Of a stretch of DNA of 64,000 bases, positions 41,401-56,047 are shown piece after piece; positions within the stretch are counted from its first letter, which is position 1; each line of letters opens with the position of its first letter. The position numbers and the translations under genes were made by a program. The notes below the pieces were generated by a model. The model made no database searches, was not told the DNA's origin, and was given only the letters and a program-made list of their open reading frames with translations. This DNA comes from Nemertoderma westbladi (Eukaryota; Xenacoelomorpha; Nemertodermatida; Nemertodermatidae), in the NCBI GenBank assembly GCA_032718475.1, contig JAUCBJ010006506.1, positions 1 through 64,000 of the forward strand. Reading direction: 5' to 3'.

Positions 41401-43092
41401 AAACAATAGTTCGTATTAACATAAAAAATAAATAGGTACCAATGGATAGAGAGATCAAACAATAGTTCGCATTAACATAAAAAATAAATAGGTACCAATG
41501 GATAGAGAGATCAAAAAATAAATAGGTACCAATGGATAGAGAGATCAAAAAATAAATAGGTACCAATGGATAGAGAGATCAAACAATAGTTCGCATTAAC
41601 ATAAAAAATAAATAGGTACCAATGGATAGAGAGAGGTCAAACAATAGTTCGTATTAACATAAAAAATAAATAGGTACCAATGGATAGAGAGAGGTCAAAC
41701 AATAGTTCGCATTAACATAAAAAATAAATAGGTACCAATGGATAGAGAGAGGTCAAACAATAGTTCGCATTAACCTAAAAAATAAATAGGTACCAATGGA
41801 TAGAGAGAGGTCAAACAATAGTTCGCATTAACATAAAAAATAAATAGGTACCAATGGATAGAGAGAGGTCAAACAATAGTTCGCATTAACCTAAAAAATA
41901 AATAGGTACCAATGGATAGAGAGATCAAAAAATAAATAGGTACCAATGGATAGAGAGATCAAACAATAGTTCGTATTAACATAAAAAATAAATAGGTACC
42001 AATGGATAGAGAGAGGTCAAACAATAGTTCGTATTAACATAAAAAATAAATAGGTACCAATGGATAGAGAGAGGTCAAACAATAGTTCGTATTAACATAA
42101 AAAATAAATAGGTACCAATGGATAGAGAGAGGTCAAACAATAGTTCGTATTAACATAAAAAATAAATAGGTACCAATGGATAGAGAGAGGTCAAACAATA
42201 GTTCGCATTAACATAAAAAATAAATAGGTACCAATGGATAGAGAGATCAAACAATAGTTCGCATTAACATAAAAAATAAATAGGTACCAATGGATAGAGA
42301 GAGGTCAAACAATAGTTCGTATTAACATAAAAAATAAATAGGTACCAATGGATAGAGAGAGGTCAAACAATAGTTCGTATTAACATAAAAAATAAATAGG
42401 TACCAATGGATAGAGAGAGGTCAAACAATAGTTCGCATTAACCTAAAAAATAAATAGGTACCAATGGATAGAGAGAGGTCAAACAATAGTTCGCATTAAC
42501 ATAAAAAATAAATAGGTACCAATGGATAGAGAGAGGTCAAACAATAGTTCGCATTAACCTAAAAAATAAATAGGTACCAATGGATAGAGAGAGGTCAAAC
42601 AATAGTTCGTATTAACATAAAAAATAAATAGGTACCAATGGATAGAGAGAGGTCAAACAATAGTTCGTATTAACATAAAAAATAAATAGGTACCAATGGA
42701 TAGAGAGAGGTCAAACAATAGTTCGCATTAACCTAAAAAATAAATAGGTACCAATGGATAGAGAGAGGTCAAACAATAGTTCGCATTAACATAAAAAATA
42801 AATAGGTACCAATGGATAGAGAGAGGTCAAACAATAGTTCGCATTAACCTAAAAAATAAATAGGTACCAATGGATAGAGAGAGGTCAAACAATAGTTCGC
42901 ATTAACATAAAAAATAAATAGGTACCAATGGATAGAGAGAGGTCAAACAATAGTTCGCATTAACATAAAAAATAAATAGGTACCAATGGATAGAGAGATC
43001 AAACAATAGTTCGTATTAACATAAAAAATAAATAGGTACCAATGGATAGAGAGAGGTCAAACAATAGTTCGTATTAACATAAAAAATAAATA
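38441..43092 (-). repeat. 4,652-bp higher-order repeat, copy 2 of a direct tandem duplication
   Basis: This copy abuts copy 1 directly. It lacks three monomers of copy 1 near 34.75-34.99 kb (148 bp) and carries three extra ones near 41.5 kb (34+34+56 bp, 124 bp), which accounts exactly for 4,652 against 4,676 bp. Late landmarks 37,575/42,227 and 37,631/42,283 are offset 4,652. The last matching units are at 42,979 and 43,035; at 43,093 the order diverges. Copies thus differ by whole-unit indels and a few base changes. Confidence 0.85.
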
Positions 43093-46000
43093 GGTACCAA
43101 TGGATAGAGAGAGGTCAAACAATAGTTCGTATTAACATAAAAAATAAATAGGTACCAATGGATAGAGAGAGGTCAAACAATAGTTCGTATTAACATAAAA
43201 AATAAATAGGTACCAATGGATAGAGAGAGGTCAAACAATAGTTCGCATTAACCTAAAAAATAAATAGGTACCAATGGATAGAGAGAGGTCAAACAATAGT
43301 TCGCATTAACATAAAAAATAAATAGGTACCAATGGATAGAGAGAGGTCAAACAATAGTTCGCATTAACCTAAAAAATAAATAGGTACCAATGGATAGAGA
43401 GAGGTCAAACAATAGTTCGCATTAACATAAAAAATAAATAGGTACCAATGGATAGAGAGAGGTCAAACAATAGTTCGCATTAACCTAAAAAATAAATAGG
43501 TACCAATGGATAGAGAGAGGTCAAACAATAGTTCGTATTAACATAAAAAATAAATAGGTACCAATGGATAGAGAGAGATCAAACAATAGTTCGTATTAAC
43601 ATAAAAAATAAATAGGTAACAATTGAGGGAGAGGTCAAACAATAGTTCGCATTAACATAAAAAATAAATAGGTACCAATGGATAGAGAGAGGTCAAACAA
43701 TAGTTCGTATTAACCTAAAAAATAAATAGGTACCAATGGATAGAGAGATCAAACAATAGTTCGTATTAACCTAAAAAATAAATAGGTACCAATGGATAGA
43801 GAGAGGTCAAACAATAGTTCGTATTAACATAAAAAATAAATAGGTACCAATGGATAGAGAGAGGTCAAACAATAGTTCGTATTAACATAAAAAATAAATA
43901 GGTACCAATGGATAGAGAGGTCAAACAATAGTTCGTATTAACATAAAAAATAAATAGGTACCAATGGATAGAGAGAGGTCAAACAATAGTTCGCATTAAC
44001 CTAAAAAATAAATAGGTACCAATGGATAGAGAGAGGTCAAACAATAGTTCGTATTAACCTAAAAAATAAATAGGTAACAATTGAGGGAGAGGTCAAACAA
44101 TAGTTCGTATTAACATAAAAAATAAATAGGTACCAATGGATAGAGAGAGGTCAAACAATAGTTCGTATTAACATAAAAAATAAATAGGTACCAATGGATA
44201 GAGAGAGGTCAAACAATAGTTCGTATTAACCTAAAAAATAAATAGGTACCAATGGATAGAGAGAGGTCAAACAATAGTTCGTATTAACATAAAAAATAAA
44301 TAGGTACCAATGGATAGAGAGAGATCAAACAATAGTTCGTATTAACATAAAAAATAAATAGGTAACAATTGAGGGAGAGGTCAAACAATAGTTCGCATTA
44401 ACATAAAAAATAAATAGGTACCAATGGATAGAGAGAGGTCAAACAATAGTTCGTATTAACATAAAAAATAAATAGGTACCAATGGATAGAGAGAGGTCAA
44501 ACAATAGTTCGTATTAACATAAAAAATAAATAGGTACCAATGGATAGAGAGAGGTCAAACAATAGTTCGTATTAACATAAAAAATAAATAGGTACCAATG
44601 GATAGAGAGAGGTCAAACAATAGTTCGTATTAACATAAAAAATAAATAGGTACCAATGGATAGAGAGAGGTCAAACAATAGTTCGTATTAACCTAAAAAA
44701 TAAATAGGTACCAATGGATAGAGAGAGGTCAAACAATAGTTCGTATTAACATAAAAAATAAATAGGTACCAATGGATAGAGAGAGATCAAACAATAGTTC
44801 GTATTAACATAAAAAATAAATAGGTAACAATTGAGGGAGAGGTCAAACAATAGTTCGCATTAACATAAAAAATAAATAGGTACCAATGGATAGAGAGAGG
44901 TCAAACAATAGTTCGTATTAACATAAAAAATAAATAGGTACCAATGGATAGAGAGAGGTCAAACAATAGTTCGTATTAACATAAAAAATAAATAGGTACC
45001 AATGGATAGAGAGAGGTCAAACAATAGTTCGCATTAACATAAAAAATAAATAGGTACCAATGGATAGAGAGAGGTCAAACAATAGTTCGCATTAACATAA
45101 AAAATAAATAGGTACCAATGGATAGAGAGAGGTCAAACAATAGTTCGCATTAACATAAAAAATAAATAGGTACCAATGGATAGAGAGATCAAACAATAGT
45201 TCGCATTAACATAAAAAATAAATAGGTACCAATGGATAGAAAGAGGTCAAACAATAGTTCGCATTAACATAAAAAATAAATAGGTACCAATGGATAGAGA
45301 GAGGTCAAACAATAGTTCGCATTAACATAAAAAATAAATAGGTACCAATGGATAGAGAGATCAAACAATAGTTCGCATTAACATAAAAAATAAATAGGTA
45401 CCAATGGATAGAGAGAGGTCAAACAATAGTTCGTATTAACATAAAAAATAAATAGGTACCAATGGATAGAGAGAGGTCAAACAATAGTTCGTATTAACAT
45501 AAAAAATAAATAGGTACCAATGGATAGAGAGAGGTCAAACAATAGTTCGCATTAACCTAAAAAATAAATAGGTACCAATGGATAGAGAGAGGTCAAACAA
45601 TAGTTCGTATTAACCTAAAAAATAAATAGGTACCAATGGATAGAGAGAGGTCAAACAATAGTTCGTATTAACATAAAAAATAAATAGGTACCAATGGATA
45701 GAGAGAGATCAAACAATAGTTCGTATTAACATAAAAAATAAATAGGTACCAATGGATAGAGAGATCAAACAATAGTTCGCATTAACATAAAAAATAAATA
45801 GGTACCAATGGATAGAGAGAGGTCAAACAATAGTTCGTATTAACATAAAAAATAAATAGGTACCAATGGATAGAGAGAGGTCAAACAATAGTTCGTATTA
45901 ACATAAAAAATAAATAGGTACCAATGGATAGAGAGAGGTCAAACAATAGTTCGCATTAACCTAAAAAATAAATAGGTACCAATGGATAGAGAGAGGTCAA

Positions 46001-49000
46001 ACAATAGTTCGCATTAACATAAAAAATAAATAGGTACCAATGGATAGAGAGAGGTCAAACAATAGTTCGCATTAACCTAAAAAATAAATAGGTACCAATG
46101 GATAGAGAGAGGTCAAACAATAGTTCGTATTAACATAAAAAATAAATAGGTACCAATGGATAGAGAGAGGTCAAACAATAGTTCGTATTAACATAAAAAA
46201 TAAATAGGTACCAATGGATAGAGAGAGGTCAAACAATAGTTCGCATTAACCTAAAAAATAAATAGGTACCAATGGATAGAGAGAGGTCAAACAATAGTTC
46301 GCATTAACATAAAAAATAAATAGGTACCAATGGATAGAGAGAGGTCAAACAATAGTTCGCATTAACCTAAAAAATAAATAGGTACCAATGGATAGAGAGA
46401 GGTCAAACAATAGTTCGCATTAACATAAAAAATAAATAGGTACCAATGGATAGAGAGAGGTCAAACAATAGTTCGCATTAACATAAAAAATAAATAGGTA
46501 CCAATGGATAGAGAGATCAAACAATAGTTCGCATTAACATAAAAAATAAATAGGTACCAATGGATAGAGAGAGGTCAAACAATAGTTCGTATTAACATAA
46601 AAAATAAATAGGTACCAATGGATAGAGAGAGGTCAAACAATAGTTCGTATTAACATAAAAAATAAATAGGTACCAATGGATAGAGAGAGGTCAAACAATA
46701 GTTCGCATTAACCTAAAAAATAAATAGGTACCAATGGATAGAGAGAGGTCAAACAATAGTTCGCATTAACATAAAAAATAAATAGGTACCAATGGATAGA
46801 GAGAGGTCAAACAATAGTTCGCATTAACCTAAAAAATAAATAGGTACCAATGGATAGAGAGAGGTCAAACAATAGTTCGTATTAACATAAAAAATAAATA
46901 GGTACCAATGGATAGAGAGAGGTCAAACAATAGTTCGCATTAACCTAAAAAATAAATAGGTACCAATGGATAGAGAGAGGTCAAACAATAGTTCGCATTA
47001 ACATAAAAAATAAATAGGTACCAATGGATAGAGAGAGGTCAAACAATAGTTCGTATTAACATAAAAAATAAATAGGTACCAATGGATAGAGAGAGGTCAA
47101 ACAATAGTTCGCATTAACCTAAAAAATAAATAGGTACCAATGGATAGAGAGAGGTCAAACAATAGTTCGCATTAACATAAAAAATAAATAGGTACCAATG
47201 GATAGAGAGAGGTCAAACAATAGTTCGCATTAACCTAAAAAATAAATAGGTACCAATGGATAGAGAGAGGTCAAACAATAGTTCGTATTAACCTAAAAAA
47301 TAAATAGGTACCAATGGATAGAGAGAGGTCAAACAATAGTTCGTATTAACATAAAAAATAAATAGGTACCAATGGATAGAGAGAGGTCAAACAATAGTTC
47401 GTATTAACCTAAAAAATAAATAGGTACCAATGGATAGAGAGAGGTCAAACAATAGTTCGTATTAACATAAAAAATAAATAGGTACCAATGGATAGAGAGA
47501 GGTCAAACAATAGTTCGCATTAACCTAAAAAATAAATAGGTACCAATGGATAGAGAGAGGTCAAACAATAGTTCGCATTAACATAAAAAATAAATAGGTA
47601 CCAATGGATAGAGAGAGGTCAAACAATAGTTCGCATTAACCTAAAAAATAAATAGGTACCAATGGATAGAGAGAGGTCAAACAATAGTTCGCATTAACAT
47701 AAAAAATAAATAGGTACCAATGGATAGAGAGAGGTCAAACAATAGTTCGCATTAACATAAAAAATAAATAGGTACCAATGGATAGAGAGATCAAACAATA
47801 GTTCGCATTAACATAAAAAATAAATAGGTACCAATGGATAGAGAGAGGTCAAACAATAGTTCGTATTAACATAAAAAATAAATAGGTACCAATGGATAGA
47901 GAGAGGTCAAACAATAGTTCGTATTAACATAAAAAATAAATAGGTACCAATGGATAGAGAGAGGTCAAACAATAGTTCGCATTAACCTAAAAAATAAATA
48001 GGTACCAATGGATAGAGAGAGGTCAAACAATAGTTCGCATTAACATAAAAAATAAATAGGTACCAATGGATAGAGAGAGGTCAAACAATAGTTCGCATTA
48101 ACCTAAAAAATAAATAGGTACCAATGGATAGAGAGAGGTCAAACAATAGTTCGTATTAACATAAAAAATAAATAGGTACCAATGGATAGAGAGAGGTCAA
48201 ACAATAGTTCGCATTAACCTAAAAAATAAATAGGTACCAATGGATAGAGAGAGGTCAAACAATAGTTCGCATTAACATAAAAAATAAATAGGTACCAATG
48301 GATAGAGAGAGGTCAAACAATAGTTCGTATTAACATAAAAAATAAATAGGTACCAATGGATAGAGAGAGGTCAAACAATAGTTCGCATTAACCTAAAAAA
48401 TAAATAGGTACCAATGGATAGAGAGAGGTCAAACAATAGTTCGCATTAACATAAAAAATAAATAGGTACCAATGGATAGAGAGAGGTCAAACAATAGTTC
48501 GCATTAACCTAAAAAATAAATAGGTACCAATGGATAGAGAGAGGTCAAACAATAGTTCGTATTAACATAAAAAATAAATAGGTACCAATGGATAGAGAGA
48601 GATCAAACAATAGTTCGTATTAACATAAAAAATAAATAGGTAACAATTGAGGGAGAGGTCAAACAATAGTTCGCATTAACATAAAAAATAAATAGGTACC
48701 AATGGATAGAGAGAGGTCAAACAATAGTTCGCATTAACATAAAAAATAAATAGGTACCAATGGATAGAGAGAGGTCAAACAATAGTTCGCATTAACATAA
48801 AAAATAAATAGGTACCAATGGATAGAGAGAGGTCAAACAATAGTTCGTATTAACCTAAAAAATAAATAGGTACCAATGGATAGAGAGATCAAACAATAGT
48901 TCGTATTAACCTAAAAAATAAATAGGTACCAATGGATAGAGAGAGGTCAAACAATAGTTCGTATTAACATAAAAAATAAATAGGTACCAATGGATAGAGA

Positions 49001-51990
49001 GAGGTCAAACAATAGTTCGTATTAACATAAAAAATAAATAGGTACCAATGGATAGAGAGGTCAAACAATAGTTCGTATTAACATAAAAAATAAATAGGTA
49101 CCAATGGATAGAGAGAGGTCAAACAATAGTTCGCATTAACCTAAAAAATAAATAGGTACCAATGGATAGAGAGAGGTCAAACAATAGTTCGTATTAACCT
49201 AAAAAATAAATAGGTAACAATTGAGGGAGAGGTCAAACAATAGTTCGTATTAACATAAAAAATAAATAGGTACCAATGGATAGAGAGAGGTCAAACAATA
49301 GTTCGTATTAACATAAAAAATAAATAGGTACCAATGGATGGAGAGAGGTCAAACAATAGTTCGTATTAACATAAAAAATAAATAGTTACCAATGGATAGA
49401 GAGAGGTCAAACAATAGTTCGTATTAACATAAAAAATAAATAGGTACCAATGGATAGAGAGAGGTCAAACAATAGTTCGTATTAACATAAAAAATAAATA
49501 GGTACCAATGGATAGAGAGAGGTCAAACAATAGTTCGTATTAACATAAAAAATAAATAGTTACCAATGGATAGAGAGAGGTCAAACAATAGTTCGTATTA
49601 ACATAAAAAATAAATAGGTACCAATGGATAGAGAGAGGTCAAACAATAGTTCGTATTAACATAAAAAATAAATAGGTACCAATGGATAGAGAGATCAAAC
49701 AATAGTTCGTATTAACATAAAAAATAAATAGGTACCAATGGATAGAGAGAGGTCAAACAATAGTTCGTATTAACATAAAAAATAAATAGGTACCAATGGA
49801 TAGAGAGAGGTCAAACAATAGTTCGTATTAACCTAAAAAATAAATAGGTACCAATGGATAGAGAGAGGTCAAACAATAGTTCGTATTAACATAAAAAATA
49901 AATAGGTACCAATGGATAGAGAGAGATCAAACAATAGTTCGTATTAACATAAAAAATAAATAGGTAACAATTGAGGGAGAGGTCAAACAATAGTTCGCAT
50001 TAACATAAAAAATAAATAGGTACCAATGGATAGAGAGAGGTCAAACAATAGTTCGTATTAACCTAAAAAATAAATAGGTACCAATGGATAGAGAGAGGTC
50101 AAACAATAGTTCGTATTAACCTAAAAAATAAATAGGTAACAATTGAGGGAGAGGTCAAACAATAGTTCGTATTAACATAAAAAATAAATAGGTACCAATG
50201 GATAGAGAGAGGTCAAACAATAGTTCGTATTAACATAAAAAATAAATAGGTACCAATGGATAGAGAGAGGTCAAACAATAGTTCGTATTAACCTAAAAAA
50301 TAAATAGGTACCAATGGATAGAGAGAGGTCAAACAATAGTTCGTATTAACATAAAAAATAAATAGGTACCAATGGATAGAGAGAGGTCAAACAATAGTTC
50401 GTATTAACCTAAAAAATAAATAGGTACCAATGGATAGAGAGAGGTCAAACAATAGTTCGTATTAACCTAAAAAATAAATAGGTACCAATGGATAGAGAGA
50501 GGTCAAACAATAGTTCGTATTAACCTAAAAAATAAATAGGTACCAATGGATAGAGAGAGGTCAAACAATAGTTCGTATTAACATAAAAAATAAATAGGTA
50601 CCAATGGATAGAGAGAGGTCAAACAATAGTTCGTATTAACATAAAAAATAAATAGGTACCAATGGATAGAGAGAGGTCAAACAATAGTTCGTATTAACCT
50701 AAAAAATAAATAGGTACCAATGGATAGAGAGATCAAACAATAGTTCGTATTAACATAAAAAATAAATAGGTACCAATGGATAGAGAGAGGTCAAACAATA
50801 GTTCGCATTAACATAAAAAATAAATAGGTACCAATGGATAGAGAGATCAAACAATAGTTCGTATTAACCTAAAAAATAAATAGGTACCAATGGATAGAGA
50901 GAGGTCAAACAATAGTTCGTATTAACATAAAAAATAAATAGGTACCAATGGATAGAGAGAGATCAAACAATAGTTCGTATTAACATAAAAAATAAATAGG
51001 TACCAATGGATAGAGAGATCAAACAATAAATAGGTACCAATGGATAGAGAGATCAAACAATAGTTCGTATTAACATAAAAAATAAATAGGTAACAATGGA
51101 TAGAGAGAGATCAAACAATAGTTCGTATTAACATAAAAAATAAATAGGTACCAATGGATAGAGAGATCAAACAATAGTTCGTATTAACCTAAAAAATAAA
51201 TAGGTACCAATGGATAGAGAGATCAAACAATAGTTCGTATTAACATAAAAAATAAATAGGTACCAATGGATAGAGAGAGGTCAAACAATAGTTCGCATTA
51301 ACATAAAAAATAAATAGGTACCAATGGATAGAGAGATCAAACAATAGTTCGTATTAACATAAAAAATAAATAGGTACCAATGGATAGAGAGAGGTCAAAC
51401 AATAGTTCGTATTAACATAAAAAATAAATAGGTACCAATGGATAGAGAGAGGTCAAACAATAGTTCGTATTAACATAAAAAATAAATAGGTACCAATGGA
51501 TAGAGAGATCAAACAATAGTTCGTATTAACATAAAAAATAAATAGGTACCAATGGATAGAGAGAGGTCAAACAATAGTTCGTATTAACCTAAAAAATAAA
51601 TAGGTACCAATGGATAGAGAGAGGTCAAACAATAGTTCGTATTAACATAAAAAATAAATAGGTACCAATGGATAGAGAGAGGTCAAACAATAGTTCGTAT
51701 TAACATAAAAAATAAATAGGTACCAATGGATAGAGAGAGGTCAAACAATAGTTCGTATTAACATAAAAAATAAATAGGTACCAATGGATAGAGAGAGGTC
51801 AAACAATAGTTCGTAATAACATAAAAAATAAATAGGTACCAATGGATAGAGAGATCAAACAATAAATAGGTACCAATGGATAGAGAGAGGTCAAACAATA
51901 GTTCGCATTAACCTAAAAATTAAATAGGTACCAATGGATAGAGAGAGGTCAAACAATAGTTCGTATTAACATAAAAAATAAATAGGTACC
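43093..51990 (-). repeat. Array zone dominated by 58-bp units, with recurrent GGTAACAATTGAGGG units
   Basis: Units are mostly 58 bp with AGAGAGAGG. GGTAACAATTGAGGG units lie at 43,615, 44,073, 44,361, 44,823, 48,639, 49,213, 49,963 and 50,135 and none was seen after that. The double pentamer of 290-bp units is at 45,801-46,380. Short 34-bp units return only at about 50,999 and 51,850. Much of the zone is a rearranged copy of 25.7-29.5 kb. Confidence 0.7.
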
Positions 51991-52639
51991 AATGGATAGA
52001 GAGATCAAACAATAGTTCGTATTAACATAAAAAATAAATAGGTACCAATGGATAGAGAGATCAAACAATAGTTCGTATTAACATAAAAAATAAATAGGTA
52101 CCAATGGATAGAGAGAGGTCAAACAATAGTTCGCATTAACATAAAAAATAAATAGGTACCAATGGATAGAGAAATCAAACAATAGTTCGTATTAACATAA
52201 AAAATAAATAGGTACCAATGGATAGAGAGAGGTCAAACAATAGTTCGTATTAACATAAAAAATAAATAGGTACCAATGGATAGAGAGAGGTCAAACAATA
52301 GTTCGCATTAACCTAAAAATTAAATAGGTACCAATGGATAGAGAGAGGTCAAACAATAGTTCGTATTAACATAAAAAATAAATAGATACCAATGGATAGA
52401 GAGAGGTCAAACAATAGTTCGCATTAACATAAAAAATAAATAGGTACCAATGGATAGAGAGAGGTCAAACAATAGTTCGCATTAACATAAAAAATAAATA
52501 GGTACCAATGGATAGAGAGAGGTCAAACAATAGTTCGTATTAACATAAAAAATAAATAGGTACCAATGGATAGAGAGAGGTCAAACAATAGTTCGTATTA
52601 ACATAAAAAATAAATAGGTACCAATGGATAGAGAGAGGT

Positions 52640-53080
52640 CAAACAATAGTTCGTATTAACATAAAAAATAAATAGGTACCAATGGATAGAGAGATCAAAC
52701 AATAAATAGGTACCAATGGATAGAGAGAGGTCAAACAATAGTTCGTATTAACATAAAAAATAAATAGGTACCAATGGATAGAGAGATCAAAAAATAAATA
52801 GGTACCAATGGATAGAGAGAGATCAAACAATAGTTCGTATTAACATAAAAAATAAATAGGTACCAATGGATAGAGAGAGGTCAAACAATAGTTCGTATTA
52901 ACATAAAAAATAAATAGGTACCAATGGATAGAGAGATCAAACAATAAATAGGTACCAATGGATAGAGAGAGGTCAAACAATAGTTCGTATTAACATAAAA
53001 AATAAATAGGTACCAATGGATAGAGAGATCAAAAAATAAATAGGTACCAATGGATAGAGAGAGGTCAAACAATAGTTCGT
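52640..53080 (-). repeat. 242-bp higher-order tandem duplication
   Basis: A series of 58-, 34-, 58- and 34-bp units containing both short forms (CAATAAATA, then AAAAAATAAATA) is repeated with a displacement of 242 bp (for example 52,639 and 52,881). The two copies give the same translated repeat and differ at the G/A of AGAGAGRTC in the last unit. Confidence 0.65.
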
Positions 53081-55199
53081 ATTAACATAAAAAATAAATA
53101 GGTACCAATGGATAGAGAGAGGTCAAACAATAGTTCGTATTAACATAAAAAATAAATAGGTACCAATGGATAGAGAGATCAAAAATTAAATAGGTACCAA
53201 TGGATAGAGAGAGGTCAAACAATAGTTCGTATTAACATAAAAAATAAATAGGTACCAATGGATAGAGAGAGGTCAAACAATAGTTCGCATTAACCTAAAA
53301 ATTAAATAGGTACCAATGGATAGAGAGATCAAACAATAGTTCGTATTAACATAAAAAATAAATAGGTACCAATGGATAGAGAGAGGTCAAACAATAGTTC
53401 GCATTAACATAAAAAATAAATAGGTACCAATGGATAGAGAGAGGTCAAACAATAGTTCGCATTAACCTAAAAATTAAATAGGTACCAATGGATAGAGAGA
53501 TCAAACAATAGTTCGTATTAACATAAAAAATAAATAGGTACCAATGGATAGAGAGAGGTCAAACAATAGTTCGTATTAACATAAAAAATAAATAGGTACC
53601 AATGGATAGAGAGAGGTCAAACAATAGTTCGCATTAACCTAAAAAATAAATAGGTACCAATGGATAGAGAGAGGTCAAAAAATAGTTCGTATTAACATAA
53701 AAAATAAATAGGTACCAATGAATAGAGAGAGGTCAAACAATAGTTCGCATTAACATAAAAAATAAATAGGTACCAATGGATAGAGAGAGGTCAAACAATA
53801 GTTCGTATTAACATAAAAAATAAATAGGTACCAATGGATAGAGAGAGGTCAAACAATAGTTCGCATTAACCTAAAAAATAAATAGGTACCAATGGATAGA
53901 GAGAGGTCAAACAATAGTTCGCATTAACCTAAAAAATAAATAGGTACCAATGGATAGAGAGAGGTCAAACAATAGTTCGCATTAACCTAAAAATTAAATA
54001 GGTACCAATGGATAGAGAGATCAAACAATAGTTCGTATTAACATAAAAAATAAATAGGTACCAATGGATAGAGAGATCAAACAATAGTTCGTATTAACAT
54101 AAAAAATAAATAGGTACCAATGGATAGAGAGATCAAACAATAAATAGGTACCAATGGATAGAGAGATCAAACAATAGTTCGTATTAACATAAAAAATAAA
54201 TAGGTACCAATGGATAGAGAGAGGTCAAACAATAGTTCGCATTAACCTAAAAAATAAATAGGTACCAATGGATAGAGAGAGGTCAAACAATAGTTCGCAT
54301 TAACCTAAAAAATAAATAGGTACCAATGGATAGAGAGAGGTCAAACAATAGTTCGCATTAACCTAAAAATTAAATAGGTACCAATGGATAGAGAGATCAA
54401 ACAATAGTTCGTATTAACATAAAAAATAAATAGGTACCAATGGATAGAGAGATCAAACAATAGTTCGTATTAACATAAAAAATAAATAGGTACCAATGGA
54501 TACAGGAGGTAAAACAATAGTTCGTATTAACATAAAAAATAAATAGGTACCAATGGATAGAGAGGTCAAACAATAGTTCGCATTAACCTAAAAAATAAAT
54601 AGGTACCAATGGATAGAGAGGTCAAACAATAGTTCGCATTAACCTAAAAAATAAATAGGTACCAATGGATAGAGAGGTCAAACAATAGTTCGTATTAACA
54701 TAAAAAATAAATAGGTACCAATGGATAGAGAGAGGTCAAACAATAGTTCGTATTAACATAAAAAATAAATAGGTACCAATGGATGGAGAGAGGTCAAACA
54801 ATAGTTCGTATTAACCTAAAAAATAAATAGGTACCAATGGATAGAGAGAGGTCAAACAATAGTTCGCATTAACATAAAAAATAAATAGGTACCAATGGAT
54901 AGAGAGAGGTCAAACAATAGTTCGCATTAACATAAAAAATAAATAGGTACCAATGGATAGAGAGAGGTCAAACAATAGTTCGTATTAACATAAAAAATAA
55001 ATAGGTAACAATGGATAGAGAGAGGTTAAACAATAGTTCGCATTAACATAAAAAATAAATAGGTACCAATGGATAGAGAGATCAAAAAATAAATAGGTAC
55101 CAATGGATAGAGAGAGATCAAACAATAGTTCGCATTAACATAAAAAATAAATAGGTACCAATGGATAGAGAGATCAAACAATAGTTCGCGTTAACATAA

Positions 55200-56047
55200 A
55201 AAATAAATAGTTACCAATGGATAGAGAGATCAAACAATAAATAGGTACCAATGGATAGAGAGGTCAAACAATAGTTCGCATTAACCTAAAAAATAAATAG
55301 GTACCAATGGATAGAGAGATCAAACAATAAATAGGTACCAATGGATAGAGAGAGGTCAAACAATAGTTCGCATTAACATAAAAAATAAATAGGTACCAAT
55401 GGATAGAGAGAGGTCAAACAATAGTTCGTATTAACATAAAAAATAAATAGGTACCAATGGATAGAGAGATCAAACAATAAATAGGTACCAATGGATAGAG
55501 AGAGGTCAAACAATAGTTCGCATTAACATAAAAAATAAATAGGTACCAATGGATAGAGAGATCAAACAATAAATAGGTACCAATGGATAGAGAGATCAAA
55601 CAATAAATAGGTACCAATGGATAGAGAGAGGTCAAACAATAGTTCGCATTAACATAAAAAATAAATAGGTACCAATGGATAGAGAGATCAAACAATAAAT
55701 AGGTACCAATGGATAGAGAGATCAAACAATAAATAGGTACCAATGGATAGAGAGGTCAAACAATAGTTCGCATTAACCTAAAAAATAAATAGGTACCAAT
55801 GGATAGAGAGATCAAACAATAAATAGGTACCAATGGATAGAGAGGTCAAACAATAGTTCGCATTAACCTAAAAAATAAATAGGTACCAATGGATAGAGAG
55901 GTCAAACAATAGTTCGCATTAACCTAAAAAATAAATAGGTACCAATGGATAGAGAGGTCAAACAATAGTTCGTATTAACATAAAAAATAAATAGGTACCA
56001 ATGGATAGAGAGATCAAACAATAAATAGGTACCAATGGATAGAGAGG
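55200..56047 (-). repeat. Zone dense in 34-bp CAATAAATA units
   Basis: Short units ATCAAACAATAAATA occur in quick succession, twice as adjacent pairs (about 55,550-55,620 and 55,670-55,740), each group separated by a full TTCGC unit. The pairs are offset by about 126 bp. The zone reads open for 109 codons on the minus strand only because 34- and 58-bp units alternate; it is not a gene. Confidence 0.7.

Noticed and set aside
55414-55743. Open frame of 109 codons on the minus strand with hydrophobic repeats (SIGTYL, FIFYVN)
   Set aside because: It is translated satellite; unit lengths of 34, 56 and 58 bp happen to keep one frame open. Starts are ATGs of the AT-class monomers or of CCAATGG on the other strand, and all end at the TGA present in each unit. 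The same holds for the similar frames at 17,945-18,190, 34,945-35,160, 39,410-39,688, 61,274-61,477 and 63,650-63,931.
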